Shown piece by piece: positions 44,791 to 54,964 of a DNA stretch of 64,000 bases. Source of the stretch: G965205725 sp965205725 (GTDB lineage: Bacteria > Pseudomonadota > Gammaproteobacteria > Pseudomonadales > Halieaceae); assembly GCA_965205725.1 (NCBI GenBank), contig OZ242189.1:930001-994000 (forward strand), written 5' to 3'. The stretch's first letter is position 1. The number at the start of each line of letters is the position of its first letter. A program made the translations under genes and the position numbers. The notes under the pieces are model-generated. The model was not told the origin of the DNA. It ran no database searches and saw nothing but the letters and a program-made list of their open reading frames with translations.

Positions 44791-45618
44791 GTGAGTCGTA
44801 TACGGGCCCGCTTTGGGGCACTGGAGAAGCAGGGCCGAAAAGCACTGATTCCCTATATTGTTGCAGGCGATCCAAATTTGGCTATCACGCTGCCATTGAT
44901 GCATGCTTTGGTTGCTGCGGGTGCCGATATTATTGAGTTAGGCGTACCGTTTTCCGATCCGATGGCGGAAGGCCCGACAATCGCATCGGGTCACGAACGG
45001 GCGCTTGCTCAGGGTGTGAGTTTAGCTGGCATAATCGATATCGTAGCCGAATTCCGAGACACTGATAAAGACACCCCGGTATTGTTGATGGGTTACACCA
45101 ATCCTATAGAACGCATGGGCCACGGACAACTGGTGCAGCGTTGCCAGCAGGCCGGGGTTGACGCAGTTCTGGTTGTGGATATGCCACCTGAAGAAGTAGG
45201 CCCCCTGCACGAACATCTAAAGCTCGCAGCAATGGATAATATCTTTTTAATTGCACCGACTACACCGGAGTTTCGTATTGCAAAAGTGGCTGAGGTCGCC
45301 AGTGGTTTTATCTACTGCGTTTCTCTTAGGGGAGTGACTGGTGCGGGCAATGTCAATACCGTTGAAGTGGCAGCGAAAGTGGGAGAAATAAAAACCTGCT
45401 CGAACTTGCCTGTAGCGGTTGGTTTTGGGATTAAAGATGCGGCTTCCGCCAGTTCGATTGCGAGAGTTGCAGACGGAGTGGTGATTGGAAGCGCGCTGGT
45501 GCAGCTCATAGCCGATGTCGCCGATGCGTCGGACGATGTCGATAAGGTGCTTGATGCCGCTCGAGGTCTTATAGCAGATATTCGCGCTGGCATTGACGAT
45601 CTGAATGTGGGTCAATAG
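44791..45618 (+). CDS. trpA: Tryptophan synthase alpha chain
   Basis: A 275-residue TIM barrel that cleaves indole-3-glycerol phosphate. GTG start with AGGAG 8 nt upstream. The active-site Glu is in DIIELGVPFSDPMAEGP, and the second acid in the VDMPPEE loop. YCVSLRGVTGA and VAVGFGIKDAAS follow. It is 10 bp after trpB. Confidence 0.96.
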   Translation: MSRIRARFGALEKQGRKALIPYIVAGDPNLAITLPLMHALVAAGADIIELGVPFSDPMAEGPTIASGHERALAQGVSLAGIIDIVAEFRDTDKDTPVLLMGYTNPIERMGHGQLVQRCQQAGVDAVLVVDMPPEEVGPLHEHLKLAAMDNIFLIAPTTPEFRIAKVAEVASGFIYCVSLRGVTGAGNVNTVEVAAKVGEIKTCSNLPVAVGFGIKDAASASSIARVADGVVIGSALVQLIADVADASDDVDKVLDAARGLIADIRAGIDDLNVGQ

Positions 45619-45626
45619 GAACTGTT

Positions 45627-46499
45627 ATGAGTTGGTATGACAAAATTCTTCCATCCGGTGTCGGCAGTAAAGACGGCAAACGCCGCAATACGGTGCCTGA
45701 AGGACTCTGGAGAAAGTGCGTCAAGTGCAATGCGGTTCTTTATCGCCCGGATCTTGAGCGCAATGCTGAGGTCTGTCCCAAATGTGCCCACCATATGCGG
45801 GTTGGTGCGCGCCGACGCCTGGATCTGTTTCTGGATGAAGGTGGCAGGCAAGAGTTGTTTGCGGAAATCGAACCGGTAGATCGGCTCAAATTCAAGGATC
45901 TGAAACGCTACAGGGATCGACTCAGCGGTGCGCAAAAGTCCACCGGGGAGAAAGACGCGCTCGTTGCCATGCAGGGAATGCTAAACAACATGCCGGTTGT
46001 CGCGGTTGCCTTTGAGTTCAATTTTCACGGTGGCTCTATGGGTTATGCAGTCGGTGAGAAATTTACCTGTGCAGCGCAACATGCCTTAAATGAAAATATT
46101 CCATTTGTTTGCTTCTCGGCATCGGGTGGCGCGCGTATGCAGGAGGCTTTGATTTCTCTGATGCAAATGGCCAAGACCAGCGCAGTGCTGGAGCGACTTA
46201 AAGCGGGCGGCGTACCCTATGTCTCTGTGATGACCGACCCAATCTATGGCGGTGTATCTGCCAGTCTCGCTTTACTGGGTGACATCAATGTCGCCGAGCC
46301 GGATGCGCGAGCGGGCTTTGCCGGTCCAAATGTGATTGAGCAAACCATTCGCCAAAAACTTCCAGAGGGGTTCCAGCGCAGTGAGTTCTTGCTGGAGCGA
46401 GGCGCTATTGACATGATCATTCATCGCAATGATATGCGCGAAACCCTGTTTGGGCTGCTCTCAAAGCTAACCAAGAGAGCTGTCGCAGCGAGCGATTAA
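45627..46499 (+). CDS. accD: Acetyl-CoA carboxylase carboxyltransferase subunit beta
   Basis: A 290-residue subunit of the malonyl-CoA-forming enzyme. The N-terminal C4 zinc ribbon is CVKCNAVLYRPDLERN then CPKC (about 31-53). The carboxyltransferase core has CFSASGGARMQEALISL and DPIYGGVSASLA, ending in the AGFAGPNVIEQTI block. The stop overlaps the folC start (TAATG). Confidence 0.96.
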   Translation: MSWYDKILPSGVGSKDGKRRNTVPEGLWRKCVKCNAVLYRPDLERNAEVCPKCAHHMRVGARRRLDLFLDEGGRQELFAEIEPVDRLKFKDLKRYRDRLSGAQKSTGEKDALVAMQGMLNNMPVVAVAFEFNFHGGSMGYAVGEKFTCAAQHALNENIPFVCFSASGGARMQEALISLMQMAKTSAVLERLKAGGVPYVSVMTDPIYGGVSASLALLGDINVAEPDARAGFAGPNVIEQTIRQKLPEGFQRSEFLLERGAIDMIIHRNDMRETLFGLLSKLTKRAVAASD

Positions 46500-47719
46500 T
46501 GCCAGCCGCAACTCTGGCTCAGTGGTTACAGCGGCTAGAGCATTTGCATCCTGAGGAAATCGAGCTGGGACTTGACCGTGTTTCAATCGTGGCCGAGCGG
46601 CTGGGCGTTATAGAGCAACCGTGTTCGGTCGTCACTGTTGCAGGCACTAACGGCAAGGGTTCCACCGTGGCTTGTCTGGATGCCATTTTGCGCGGGGCCG
46701 ACTGGCAGGTCGGTGCCTACACTTCTCCACACCTACTCAGATTTAACGAACGCATCTGCATCGATGGAATCTCTGTCTCAGACGAGGTGATTGTCGCTAG
46801 TTTTGAACGAATCGAAGCCGTCCGCAATCAGGTGCCACTCACCTATTTTGAATACGCCACATTGTCCGCTTTGGTGATCTTTGGAGGTTTGGAGCTGGAC
46901 GCGATTATCCTGGAGGTGGGTTTAGGTGGGCGCCTGGATGCGGTAAACATTGTCGACCCCGATATCGCAGTCATTACTGCTATAGATCTGGATCATCAAT
47001 CCTGGCTCGGCGATGACCGGGAGCAAATAGCACTCGAAAAAGCGGGTATATTGCGCGAGCAGCGGCCCTTTGTCTGTGCGGACCTCAAGCCGGCAGCCAG
47101 CCTCCGAAAACGAGCCACTGAACTTGCCTGTGTGTCGCATTATATAGCGGCAGCCAAAGCACAGGTTCTGGGGGAAAACCTACCCTTGCGGGGCGAGAAC
47201 ATGGCTGCGGCTCAGTGCGCCGCCAGCATTCTCGGAGTGAATATTGAAGACCAGGCGCTACGGGGTTTGGTGAACGGACTGGAATTGCCAGGACGGTTGC
47301 AGCGCATTGATCTTGCTGAGCTGCACTGTCTTATCGACGTGGCACACAACCCGGCAGCAGTAAAAAATCTGGCAAACTTCTTGCGCCAAAACGGTTGCGC
47401 AGGTCGCACTATTGCCGTGTTTGCGGCGCTGTCTGACAAAAATATCCGTGCTATGATTCGCAGCATTCAGGCCCAGGTAGATGACTGGTTTATTGCAGAC
47501 TTGCCGAATGTGCCGCGCGCTGGCGCCGCGACTGAACTGAGTGAGATTTTACGCTCAGAAGGTGTAACCAGGGTAAGTAGTAGCGATAATCCTCGTCGGG
47601 CTTATCGCCGGGCATGTAGTGTGGCTGGCGCCGGAGACAGACTGGTGGTATTTGGCTCTTTTTACACCATTGCCGCAGTGTTGCCCTGTATAGAGAAGGA
47701 TAGAAGACGACTTGAATGA
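46499..47719 (+). CDS. folC: Dihydrofolate synthase / folylpolyglutamate synthase
   Basis: A 406-residue Mur-ligase-like ATPase that adds glutamate to folates. The P-loop is VAGTNGKGSTVACLD near 50-64. SPHLLRFNERICIDG and EVGLGGRLDAVNIVDPD are the folate-site blocks, and LIDVAHNPAAVKNLA the second conserved region. It overlaps accD by 1 nt and the next gene by 8 nt. Confidence 0.95.
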   Translation: MPAATLAQWLQRLEHLHPEEIELGLDRVSIVAERLGVIEQPCSVVTVAGTNGKGSTVACLDAILRGADWQVGAYTSPHLLRFNERICIDGISVSDEVIVASFERIEAVRNQVPLTYFEYATLSALVIFGGLELDAIILEVGLGGRLDAVNIVDPDIAVITAIDLDHQSWLGDDREQIALEKAGILREQRPFVCADLKPAASLRKRATELACVSHYIAAAKAQVLGENLPLRGENMAAAQCAASILGVNIEDQALRGLVNGLELPGRLQRIDLAELHCLIDVAHNPAAVKNLANFLRQNGCAGRTIAVFAALSDKNIRAMIRSIQAQVDDWFIADLPNVPRAGAATELSEILRSEGVTRVSSSDNPRRAYRRACSVAGAGDRLVVFGSFYTIAAVLPCIEKDRRRLE

Positions 47720-48296
47720 CGTTTTAAAACAGCGTTTGGTAGGGGCACTGCTCATCATAGTGTTGGGCATTGTTTTTTGGCCGCTGATTTTTACCGATCC
47801 CAATCAGCCAAGCCTCAATCGCACATCGCAAGTGCCCGCCATGCCAAATTTGAGAAAAATGCAACTACAGGCACCAGAGCCTGTAGCAGATATTGAGCCC
47901 GCCGGTGGTCGCTACGACTTGGCATTAATGGCAGAGGCCGAAGAGCTCGAGCGCCTGGCGGCATCTACTGACCGCTCGCAACAGGCAGACCCTGCTAGCG
48001 TAGTTGAGGCCACAGCAACGGGAAAGGCAAAGTCTAGCCTGGATGATCGCGGTATCCCAATCGCCTGGGTAATCCAGGTGATTACAGTTCGCAAAAAAGA
48101 CAGAGCGGAGTTGTTGGTCAAGCAGCTCGTTGACGGCGGCTATAAAGCCTACTTCCGCCCCAGTGAGCAATCGGGTGAAGTTTTCTACAAAGTGTATGTA
48201 GGCCCCCGGTTCGAGCGAAAAGCTATGAACTCGCTCAAAATAGAGATCGACAAGGAGGTGGGTGTGAACTCAATCATCGCCCGCTATGTTCCCTGA
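47712..48296 (+). CDS. SPOR-domain protein (DedD-like)
   Basis: A 194-residue inner-membrane protein from TTG 47712, overlapping the folC stop. One membrane helix (LVGALLIIVLGIVFWPLIF, about 9-27) and a linker are followed by a C-terminal SPOR domain (about 115-194: AWVIQVITVRKKDRAELLVK, YKVYVGPRFERK). SPOR domains bind denuded glycans at the division septum. The folC-dedD-cvpA-purF order is conserved. Confidence 0.9.
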   Translation: MNDVLKQRLVGALLIIVLGIVFWPLIFTDPNQPSLNRTSQVPAMPNLRKMQLQAPEPVADIEPAGGRYDLALMAEAEELERLAASTDRSQQADPASVVEATATGKAKSSLDDRGIPIAWVIQVITVRKKDRAELLVKQLVDGGYKAYFRPSEQSGEVFYKVYVGPRFERKAMNSLKIEIDKEVGVNSIIARYVP

Positions 48297-48804
48297 GCTG
48301 CCTTTTAATTGGGTTGACTGGCTTATTGTTGCCGTCATTGGAATATCGGTACTGCTGAGTCTTTTGCGTGGCTTTGTTAAGGAGGCTTTATCTTTGGTCG
48401 CATGGGTAGCCGCCTTTTTTATATCCACCACGTTTGCCGGGCAGGTTTCGGCGGTGCTGAGTCAAACTATCGACAATGCCTCGCTGCGCTATGGCGTCAG
48501 CTACATGATCCTGTTTGTCGCCTCACTTATGCTGGGCGGTGTCGTTAATAATTTGCTCAGACAGCTAGTGAAAATGAGCGGTCTGGGTGGGCTGGATAGA
48601 CTATTGGGCACCGTTTTTGGTTTTGCTCGCGGCATTATTATCGTGGTCGTACTGACCTATATAGGACAAGCTGTTTTGCCTAAAGATGAATTTTTGGCAG
48701 AGGGCTCTGTTTTGCTGCCGCAGGTGTTGATCGTAGTAGAATGGGCGCAACAGAATTCTGCCAATTTAACGAGTGGTGCAGGTTTGCCACTTCAGCAAGC
48801 CTAG
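48286..48804 (+). CDS. cvpA: CvpA family membrane protein
   Basis: A 172-residue protein with four predicted membrane segments. NWVDWLIVAVIGISVLLSLL followed by RGFVKEALSLVAWVAAFF is the CvpA signature. Its role is unclear (colicin V production, envelope homeostasis). It overlaps the SPOR gene and precedes purF, as in many gammaproteobacteria. Confidence 0.93.
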   Translation: MFPELPFNWVDWLIVAVIGISVLLSLLRGFVKEALSLVAWVAAFFISTTFAGQVSAVLSQTIDNASLRYGVSYMILFVASLMLGGVVNNLLRQLVKMSGLGGLDRLLGTVFGFARGIIIVVVLTYIGQAVLPKDEFLAEGSVLLPQVLIVVEWAQQNSANLTSGAGLPLQQA

Positions 48805-48838
48805 TAATCTGGGCGAGAGGCCGGGGAATCGGAACAAG

Positions 48839-50362
48839 ATGTGTGGCTTGATAGGCATTGTCGGTACGTCGAATGTTAATCAGGACATCTATGATGCCTT
48901 GACCGTATTGCAGCACCGTGGACAGGACGCCGCCGGTATTATGACCTTTGCCGATGGCAACTTTCATCAGCGTAAAAGTGAAGGCCTGGTACGCGATGTT
49001 TTTCGCCAGCAGCATATGCAGCGCTTGCAAGGTCATATTGGTATTGGGCATGTCCGCTACCCGACAGCCGGTAGCTCTGGTGCCGCCCTGGCGCAACCTT
49101 TTTATGTGAACTCCCCGTATGGTATTGGGCTGGCACACAACGGAAATCTCACTAACTCCCACATATTAGCGAAAGAGTTGTTCAAGACTGATTTACGGCA
49201 TCTGAATACGGACTCAGATTCGGAGTTGCTGCTCAATGTGTTTGCCCACGAATTGCAAAAGCTGGGCAAGTTAACCCCCAGCGAGGACGATATATTCACC
49301 GCGGTGTGGGGTGTACATGAGCGCTGTAAGGGAGGTTATGCCGCGATTGCAATGGTAGCGAATTACGGTGTTGTCGGGTTTCGAGACCCCCATGGTATTC
49401 GCCCGCTGGTGGTAGGAAAGCGTGAACGCATTGGCGGCACCGAATATATGCTTGCCTCAGAAAGTGTGGCTTTGGATGTGCTGGGTTTTGAACTGGTGCG
49501 CGACGTTCGTGCAGGTGAAGCTGTTTTTATTAACGCCAGTGGTGGTTTGCACTTTCGTCAGTGTGCCAGTAACCCGAAAACCACGCCCTGTATTTTTGAG
49601 CATGTCTATTTCGCGCGTCCGGATTCAATTATGGACGGTATCTCTGTTTACAAAACCCGACTTAGGCAAGGCGAAAAACTGGCGCACAAAGTGTTGGCAG
49701 AACGGCCCGATCACGATATAGATGTCGTGATTCCCATACCTGATACCAGCCGTATCGCAGCGCAGGCTATGGCCGGCGTTTTGGGTACCAAGTTCCGCGA
49801 AGGTCTGATGAAAAACCGCTATATAGGCCGCACCTTTATCATGCCAGGACAGAGTCAGCGCAAAAAATCAGTCAAGCAAAAGCTGAACACCATACCCCTG
49901 GAGTTTAACGGTAAAAATGTACTGCTGGTGGACGACTCCATAGTCAGAGGCACGACCTGTAGGCAGATTGTTGAAATGGCCAGGGAAGCCGGGGCCAATA
50001 AAGTCTACTTTGCGTCAGCCGCTCCGCCGGTGCGTTACCCGAATGTCTATGGTATTGATATGCCATCCGCGAAGGAATTGATTGCCCACGACCGTGAAGT
50101 CGATGAAATTTGCCAGCTCATCGGTGCAGACTGGCTCGTCTACCAGGATTTGGATGATTTGATCGATAGCTGTTCAGAAGGTAACCCGGCGATAAAGGCC
50201 TATGATTGTTCTGTGTTTACCGGAGAGTATGTGACCGGCGATATTGATCAACAGTACCTGGATAAAATTGATGCACTGCGCAACGACTATGCACAGTGCA
50301 AGCGGTTGGCCGTGCAGTTAGAAGAAGGCGCGGTGATCGGTCTGCATAATGAAGCCTCATAA
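48839..50362 (+). CDS. purF: Amidophosphoribosyltransferase
   Basis: A 507-residue enzyme for the first committed step of purine synthesis. The ATG at 48839 makes Cys2 the glutaminase nucleophile (MCGLIGIVG). LQHRGQDAAGIMT and HNGNLTN belong to the glutaminase domain, and the PRPP motif is VLLVDDSIVRGTT near 357-369. Confidence 0.97.
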   Translation: MCGLIGIVGTSNVNQDIYDALTVLQHRGQDAAGIMTFADGNFHQRKSEGLVRDVFRQQHMQRLQGHIGIGHVRYPTAGSSGAALAQPFYVNSPYGIGLAHNGNLTNSHILAKELFKTDLRHLNTDSDSELLLNVFAHELQKLGKLTPSEDDIFTAVWGVHERCKGGYAAIAMVANYGVVGFRDPHGIRPLVVGKRERIGGTEYMLASESVALDVLGFELVRDVRAGEAVFINASGGLHFRQCASNPKTTPCIFEHVYFARPDSIMDGISVYKTRLRQGEKLAHKVLAERPDHDIDVVIPIPDTSRIAAQAMAGVLGTKFREGLMKNRYIGRTFIMPGQSQRKKSVKQKLNTIPLEFNGKNVLLVDDSIVRGTTCRQIVEMAREAGANKVYFASAAPPVRYPNVYGIDMPSAKELIAHDREVDEICQLIGADWLVYQDLDDLIDSCSEGNPAIKAYDCSVFTGEYVTGDIDQQYLDKIDALRNDYAQCKRLAVQLEEGAVIGLHNEAS

Positions 50363-50383
50363 ACGATACCTTGGATACCAGGC

Positions 50384-51583
50384 TTGGCTAGAGAAATTGA
50401 TGACATAGAGGATCAGGATTTCCGGTTGGATACCCTGGCGGTGCGCGCCGGTCAGCGACGCAGCCCCGAGGGGGAGCACGCCGAACCGATGTACCTCACA
50501 TCGAGCTATATTTTTGACAGCTCTGCAGACGCGGCCGCGCGTTTTGTCGACGACAATCCCGGCAACGTCTATTCTCGTTACACTAATCCGACCGTTAGAG
50601 CTTTTGAAGATCGAATCGCGGCACTTGAGGGTGCCGCTGCCGCTGTCGCCACGGCTTCGGGCATGGCTGCGATTCTAAGTACCTGCATGGCCTTATTACA
50701 GTCGGGCGATCACGTCATTTGCTCGCGCAGTGTTTTTGGAACAACCACCAGCCTGTTCAGTCGCTACATGCAAAAATTTGGTGTTGCTGTGAGCTTTGTT
50801 GCGCTCACGGAGATGGAAGAGTGGCAGAGCGCGCTGCAATCTAATACCCGTATGCTGTTCATTGAAACGCCTTCGAATCCACTCTGTGAAGTTGCTGATA
50901 TTACAGCGTTAGCCGAACTGGCTCACAGCAATGGTGCTTTGCTGGTAGTCGACAATTGTTTTTGTACGCCGGCGCTACAAAAACCTCTGGCTCTCGGTGC
51001 AGACATTGTTGTGCATTCAGCCACCAAGTATCTGGATGGGCAGGGGCGTTGCGTAGGTGGCGTGGTGCTTGGCTCAGAGGAGCTTATGGAGGAAGTTGTG
51101 GTGTTCCTGCGCACGGCAGGCCCTACCATGAGTGCCTTTAATGCCTGGGTATTTCTTAAAGGCCTGGAGACACTTCGTCTGCGCATGCGTACTCATTGTG
51201 AAAATGCGATGGCACTCGCCGTATGGCTGCAATCTCGGTCAGAGGTGGCAAGCGTATTCTATGCGGGGCTGGAAAATCATCCAGGACATGCGCTTGCCAG
51301 GGTACAGCAGAGTGATTTTGGTGGGGTTTTGTCGTTTGCGATAAAAGGCGGCCAGAGCGAAGCCTGGAAATTCATTGACGCCACGCGCTTTCTCTCCTTG
51401 ACTGTAAATCTGGGAGATGCGAAAAGCACTATCGTGCACCCGGCTACCACCACCCATGGCCGACTGACCGAGGAGGAGCGCCAACTCTCGGGCATTACTA
51501 CAAATCTAATTCGCCTGTCAGCGGGTTTAGAGCATGTAGACGATCTAAAAGCCGATCTTGAACGGGGCTTTGCCGCGCTTTAA
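50384..51583 (+). CDS. metZ: O-succinylhomoserine sulfhydrylase
   Basis: A 399-residue PLP enzyme of the Cys/Met metabolism family, giving homocysteine by direct sulfhydrylation. LDTLAVRAGQRRSPEGEHAE and YSRYTNPTVRAFEDRIAALE are near the start. The PLP lysine is in HSATKYLDGQGR near residue 213, and the C-terminal LIRLSAGLEHVDDL is typical. The start is TTG 50384 with a weak ribosome binding site. purF-metZ adjacency matches Pseudomonas, supporting metZ over metB. Confidence 0.92.
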   Translation: MAREIDDIEDQDFRLDTLAVRAGQRRSPEGEHAEPMYLTSSYIFDSSADAAARFVDDNPGNVYSRYTNPTVRAFEDRIAALEGAAAAVATASGMAAILSTCMALLQSGDHVICSRSVFGTTTSLFSRYMQKFGVAVSFVALTEMEEWQSALQSNTRMLFIETPSNPLCEVADITALAELAHSNGALLVVDNCFCTPALQKPLALGADIVVHSATKYLDGQGRCVGGVVLGSEELMEEVVVFLRTAGPTMSAFNAWVFLKGLETLRLRMRTHCENAMALAVWLQSRSEVASVFYAGLENHPGHALARVQQSDFGGVLSFAIKGGQSEAWKFIDATRFLSLTVNLGDAKSTIVHPATTTHGRLTEEERQLSGITTNLIRLSAGLEHVDDLKADLERGFAAL

Positions 51584-51774
51584 GCCAGTACTTGCACATA
51601 AGAGCCCACCCCCTAGGCAGAATCTGATGCAAAAAGCTGCACGCGAAGTGGGTCGCGTGACATGAGTTATCCCGGCCTGGCTGATGATCGGGCTTTGCGC
51701 CTGTTTTTGCGCCTGCTAAGGCGTCAAGTGCGAAGTGTCGCTCCCAGGCGGCCTTAGACCGGCGAAGAGGCTCT

Positions 51775-54390
51775 TTAAACCCTCAATTCCTGAATTTCCA
51801 GCGCTGCAATACGCGCACCTTTTTCAGCATTGGCCTGAAACTCGGCAATCTGGTCGAAGTTCATATAGCGGTAAATTTCATCAGACATTGAGTCAAGGTT
51901 GGCTGCGAACTCCTGATATTCCGAAGCTGTAGGCAGGCGTCCCAGAATCGCGCCAACAGAGGCGAGCTCTGCTGAGGTCAGGTAGACGTTGGCACCGTCA
52001 CCCAAACGGTTGGGGAAGTTGCGTGTTGAGGTCGATAGCACAGTTGAGTTGGCGGCGACTCGTGCCTGGTTGCCCATACACAGAGAACAGCCGGGCATTT
52101 CCGTGCGTGCGCCTGATGCACCGAAGATGTTGTAGTAACCTTCTTCCATCAACTGATGCTCGTCCATTTTGGTTGGTGGCACAATCCACATTCGGGTCGA
52201 GATACCGCCCTTGTGCTGTTCCAGCAGCTTGCCTGCAGCACGGAAGTGGCCAATATTGGTCATACAACTGCCGATGAACACTTCGTCTACAGTGTCACCA
52301 GCCACGTCCGAAAGCAGCCGTGCATCATCGGGGTCATTAGGTGCGCACACCACCGGCTCAGTGACTTGTGTGAGATCAATTTCGATGAGCGCGGCGTACT
52401 CGGCATCGGCATCGGCTTGCATAAGCTGCGGATTCTCCAACCACTCCTCCATCTTTTGCGCACGGCGCTCCAATGTGCGCTGGTCGCCATAGCCATCTGC
52501 GATCATGGAGCGCAGCAGAACAATATTAGAGTTCAGGTACTCGATGACTGAAGATTCGTCCAAGGCAATGGTGCAGCCAGCAGCCGATCGCTCAGCGGAT
52601 GCATCGGATAATTCAAATGCTTGCTCTACGGTGAGTCCTTGCAGTCCTTCTATTTCCAGAATGCGGCCGGAGAAGATGTTCTTTTTGCCTTTCTTCTCCA
52701 CAGTCAGTAATCCTTCTTGAATCGCATAGTAGGGAATAGCATGTACTAAATCGCGCAGAGTAATACCCGGTTGCATTTCGCCCTTAAAGCGAACCAGTAC
52801 GGATTCAGGCATGTCCAAAGGCATGACACCGGTTGCCGCAGCAAAGGCGACCAGGCCGGAACCTGCGGGGAATGAGATACCCATGGGGAAGCGCGTGTGA
52901 GAATCGCCACCAGTGCCCACGGTGTCAGGTAGCAGCATGCGGTTGAGCCACGAGTGGATAATGCCATCACCCGGACGCAGAGAGACGCCGCCGCGAGTCA
53001 TTATAAAATCGGGCAGGCTATGCTGTGTGTCGATGTCCACTGGCTTGGGGTAAGCTGCTGTGTGACAGAAAGACTGCATGGTCAGGTCTGCTGAAAAGCC
53101 CAGGCAGGCGAGATCCTTTAGCTCGTCGCGCGTCATTGGCCCGGTAGTATCCTGGGAGCCCACCGTGGTCATACGAGGCTCGCAATAGGTGCCAGCGCGA
53201 ATGCCGTCAGTACCACAGGCGCGCCCCACCATCTTTTGGCCCAGCGTGAAACCTTTTCCAGTATCTTCGGGCTGCTTAGGCTTGCGGAACAGATCCGACT
53301 CTGGCAAGCCCAGGGATTCACGGGCGCGTGCTGTTAATCCGCGGCCGATAATCAGGTTGATGCGGCCTCCAGCGCGAACCTCGTCCAGCAGTACATCTGA
53401 TTTTAATTCAAACTCAGATAGAACATCACCTGATTCAGAAAGGATTTTGCCGGCATAGGGACGAATCTCTATAACGTCGCCCATGCCCAGCTCGTCTACG
53501 GGCGCTTCGAATACCAGCGCGCCGGCATCTTCCATGGTGTTGTAGAAAATGGGGGCTACCTTGCCGCCAATACAAATACCGCCACCCCTTTTGTTGGGTA
53601 CGCCATCCAGATCATCACCAAAGAACCAGAGTACAGAGTTTGTCGCAGATTTGCGCGAGGAGCCGGTGCCCACAACATCACCCACGAAAGCAACGGGCAT
53701 ACCCCGCGCTTTAACAGCTTCAACCTGGGCCATGGGGCCTTTTACACCGTGTTCTTCCGGCTCTAGTCCAGCGCGAGTCATTTTATACATAGCCAGTGCG
53801 TGGAGCGGGATATCCGGGCGAGACCAGGCATCGGGCGCGGGTGACAGGTCGTCCGTGTTGGTTTCACCGGTTACCTTGAAAACGGCGACCTTGATAGATT
53901 CTGCAACTTCCGGTGTATCGGTAAACCACTCGCCATCAGCCCACGACTGCATGACAGCCTGCGCGTTGGCATTGCCAGATTTCACCAGTTCTTCAACATC
54001 GTGAAAGGCATCAAACATGAGCAGGGTGTGCTTGAGTTCTTGCGCTGCAGCTTCGCCCAGAGTGTCATCGCTAAGCAGTTGGATGAGCGTCTCAATATTG
54101 TAGCCGCCATGCATGTTGCCCAGCAGTTTTACAGCAGTGAAAGAATCAATCAGTGGGCACCGGGTTTCTCCTTTGGCCAGGGCGGACAAGAATCCGGCTT
54201 TAACATAAGCGGCTTCATCTACACCGGGAGGGACGCGCTCACTAATGAGTTCCAGCAGGAACTCTGCCTCACCTGCAGGAGGGTTTTTTAGCAGCTCAAT
54301 CAGTGTCGCGACCTGCTCTGCATTCAGAGGTTTAGGCGGGACGCCCAGACTGGCTCGTTCTGCAACGTATTCACGATAGGCTTCTAGCAC
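51775..54390 (-). CDS. acnB: Aconitate hydratase B
   Basis: An 871-residue TCA-cycle aconitase of the AcnB type. The N-terminal HEAT-like domain (about 1-160) precedes the swivelling domain, which carries GDVVGTGSSRKSATNSVLW. The cluster ligands are in GSCMTNIGHFRAAGKLLE and PGCSLCMGNQARV. It is a single gene on the minus strand, convergent with metZ. Confidence 0.96.
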   Translation of the reverse strand: MLEAYREYVAERASLGVPPKPLNAEQVATLIELLKNPPAGEAEFLLELISERVPPGVDEAAYVKAGFLSALAKGETRCPLIDSFTAVKLLGNMHGGYNIETLIQLLSDDTLGEAAAQELKHTLLMFDAFHDVEELVKSGNANAQAVMQSWADGEWFTDTPEVAESIKVAVFKVTGETNTDDLSPAPDAWSRPDIPLHALAMYKMTRAGLEPEEHGVKGPMAQVEAVKARGMPVAFVGDVVGTGSSRKSATNSVLWFFGDDLDGVPNKRGGGICIGGKVAPIFYNTMEDAGALVFEAPVDELGMGDVIEIRPYAGKILSESGDVLSEFELKSDVLLDEVRAGGRINLIIGRGLTARARESLGLPESDLFRKPKQPEDTGKGFTLGQKMVGRACGTDGIRAGTYCEPRMTTVGSQDTTGPMTRDELKDLACLGFSADLTMQSFCHTAAYPKPVDIDTQHSLPDFIMTRGGVSLRPGDGIIHSWLNRMLLPDTVGTGGDSHTRFPMGISFPAGSGLVAFAAATGVMPLDMPESVLVRFKGEMQPGITLRDLVHAIPYYAIQEGLLTVEKKGKKNIFSGRILEIEGLQGLTVEQAFELSDASAERSAAGCTIALDESSVIEYLNSNIVLLRSMIADGYGDQRTLERRAQKMEEWLENPQLMQADADAEYAALIEIDLTQVTEPVVCAPNDPDDARLLSDVAGDTVDEVFIGSCMTNIGHFRAAGKLLEQHKGGISTRMWIVPPTKMDEHQLMEEGYYNIFGASGARTEMPGCSLCMGNQARVAANSTVLSTSTRNFPNRLGDGANVYLTSAELASVGAILGRLPTASEYQEFAANLDSMSDEIYRYMNFDQIAEFQANAEKGARIAALEIQELRV

Positions 54391-54508
54391 AGTGATTCTC
54401 CTGGAGTGATCAAAAGAGGCGCTAAATTATAGCTCACTCGGGCTCTATTTTGGAGCCAAATGCCGCCAATATTGTGCATTCACCAGGGTGATAAGGTAAA
54501 CTGCATCA

Positions 54509-54964
54509 ATGATTGATGTCCCTGTTAAAACCCCGTGTATCGGTGTCTGTTCAACAGGTATTGGTGACCGTGTCTGCCGCGGTTGTAAACGTTTTGCGCA
54601 TGAAGTTATTCACTGGAATTCATATTCGAACGAACAAAAGTTGCTCATTGAGGAGCGTTTGGCGGGTTTTTTGAGCCGCTGTGTACGCAACAAATTGCAG
54701 GTGGTGGATAAGCGACGACTAAAGACTCAACTGGAAGCTCACCGTATTACCTTTCCGAAAAATAGAGATGTGTACTGCTGGGCCTATTGTCTTCTTAAGG
54801 CAGGTGCTGGCCAGATCGGTGATCCGGTCGAGTTCGGTATTTTAATTGATGCGGAGTATCGCAATACTGATTTGCCCGCCTTGCGCCTGGCTATAGATGA
54901 TGAGTACTTCATGCTTTCCGATGCCTATTACGAGCGCTATATTGATTCTGCCCAGACTGCTTGA
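54509..54964 (+). CDS. DUF1289 domain-containing protein with C-terminal extension
   Basis: A 151-residue protein. The N-terminal 60 residues are the DUF1289 cysteine motif, PCIGVCSTGIGDRVCRGCKR, with HEVIHWNSYSNEQK; four cysteines probably bind a metal. The other 90 residues (with YCWAYCLLKAGAGQIGDPVE) were not recognised. Its stop overlaps the miaE start (TGATG), suggesting joint translation. The function is unknown. Confidence 0.82.
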   Translation: MIDVPVKTPCIGVCSTGIGDRVCRGCKRFAHEVIHWNSYSNEQKLLIEERLAGFLSRCVRNKLQVVDKRRLKTQLEAHRITFPKNRDVYCWAYCLLKAGAGQIGDPVEFGILIDAEYRNTDLPALRLAIDDEYFMLSDAYYERYIDSAQTA

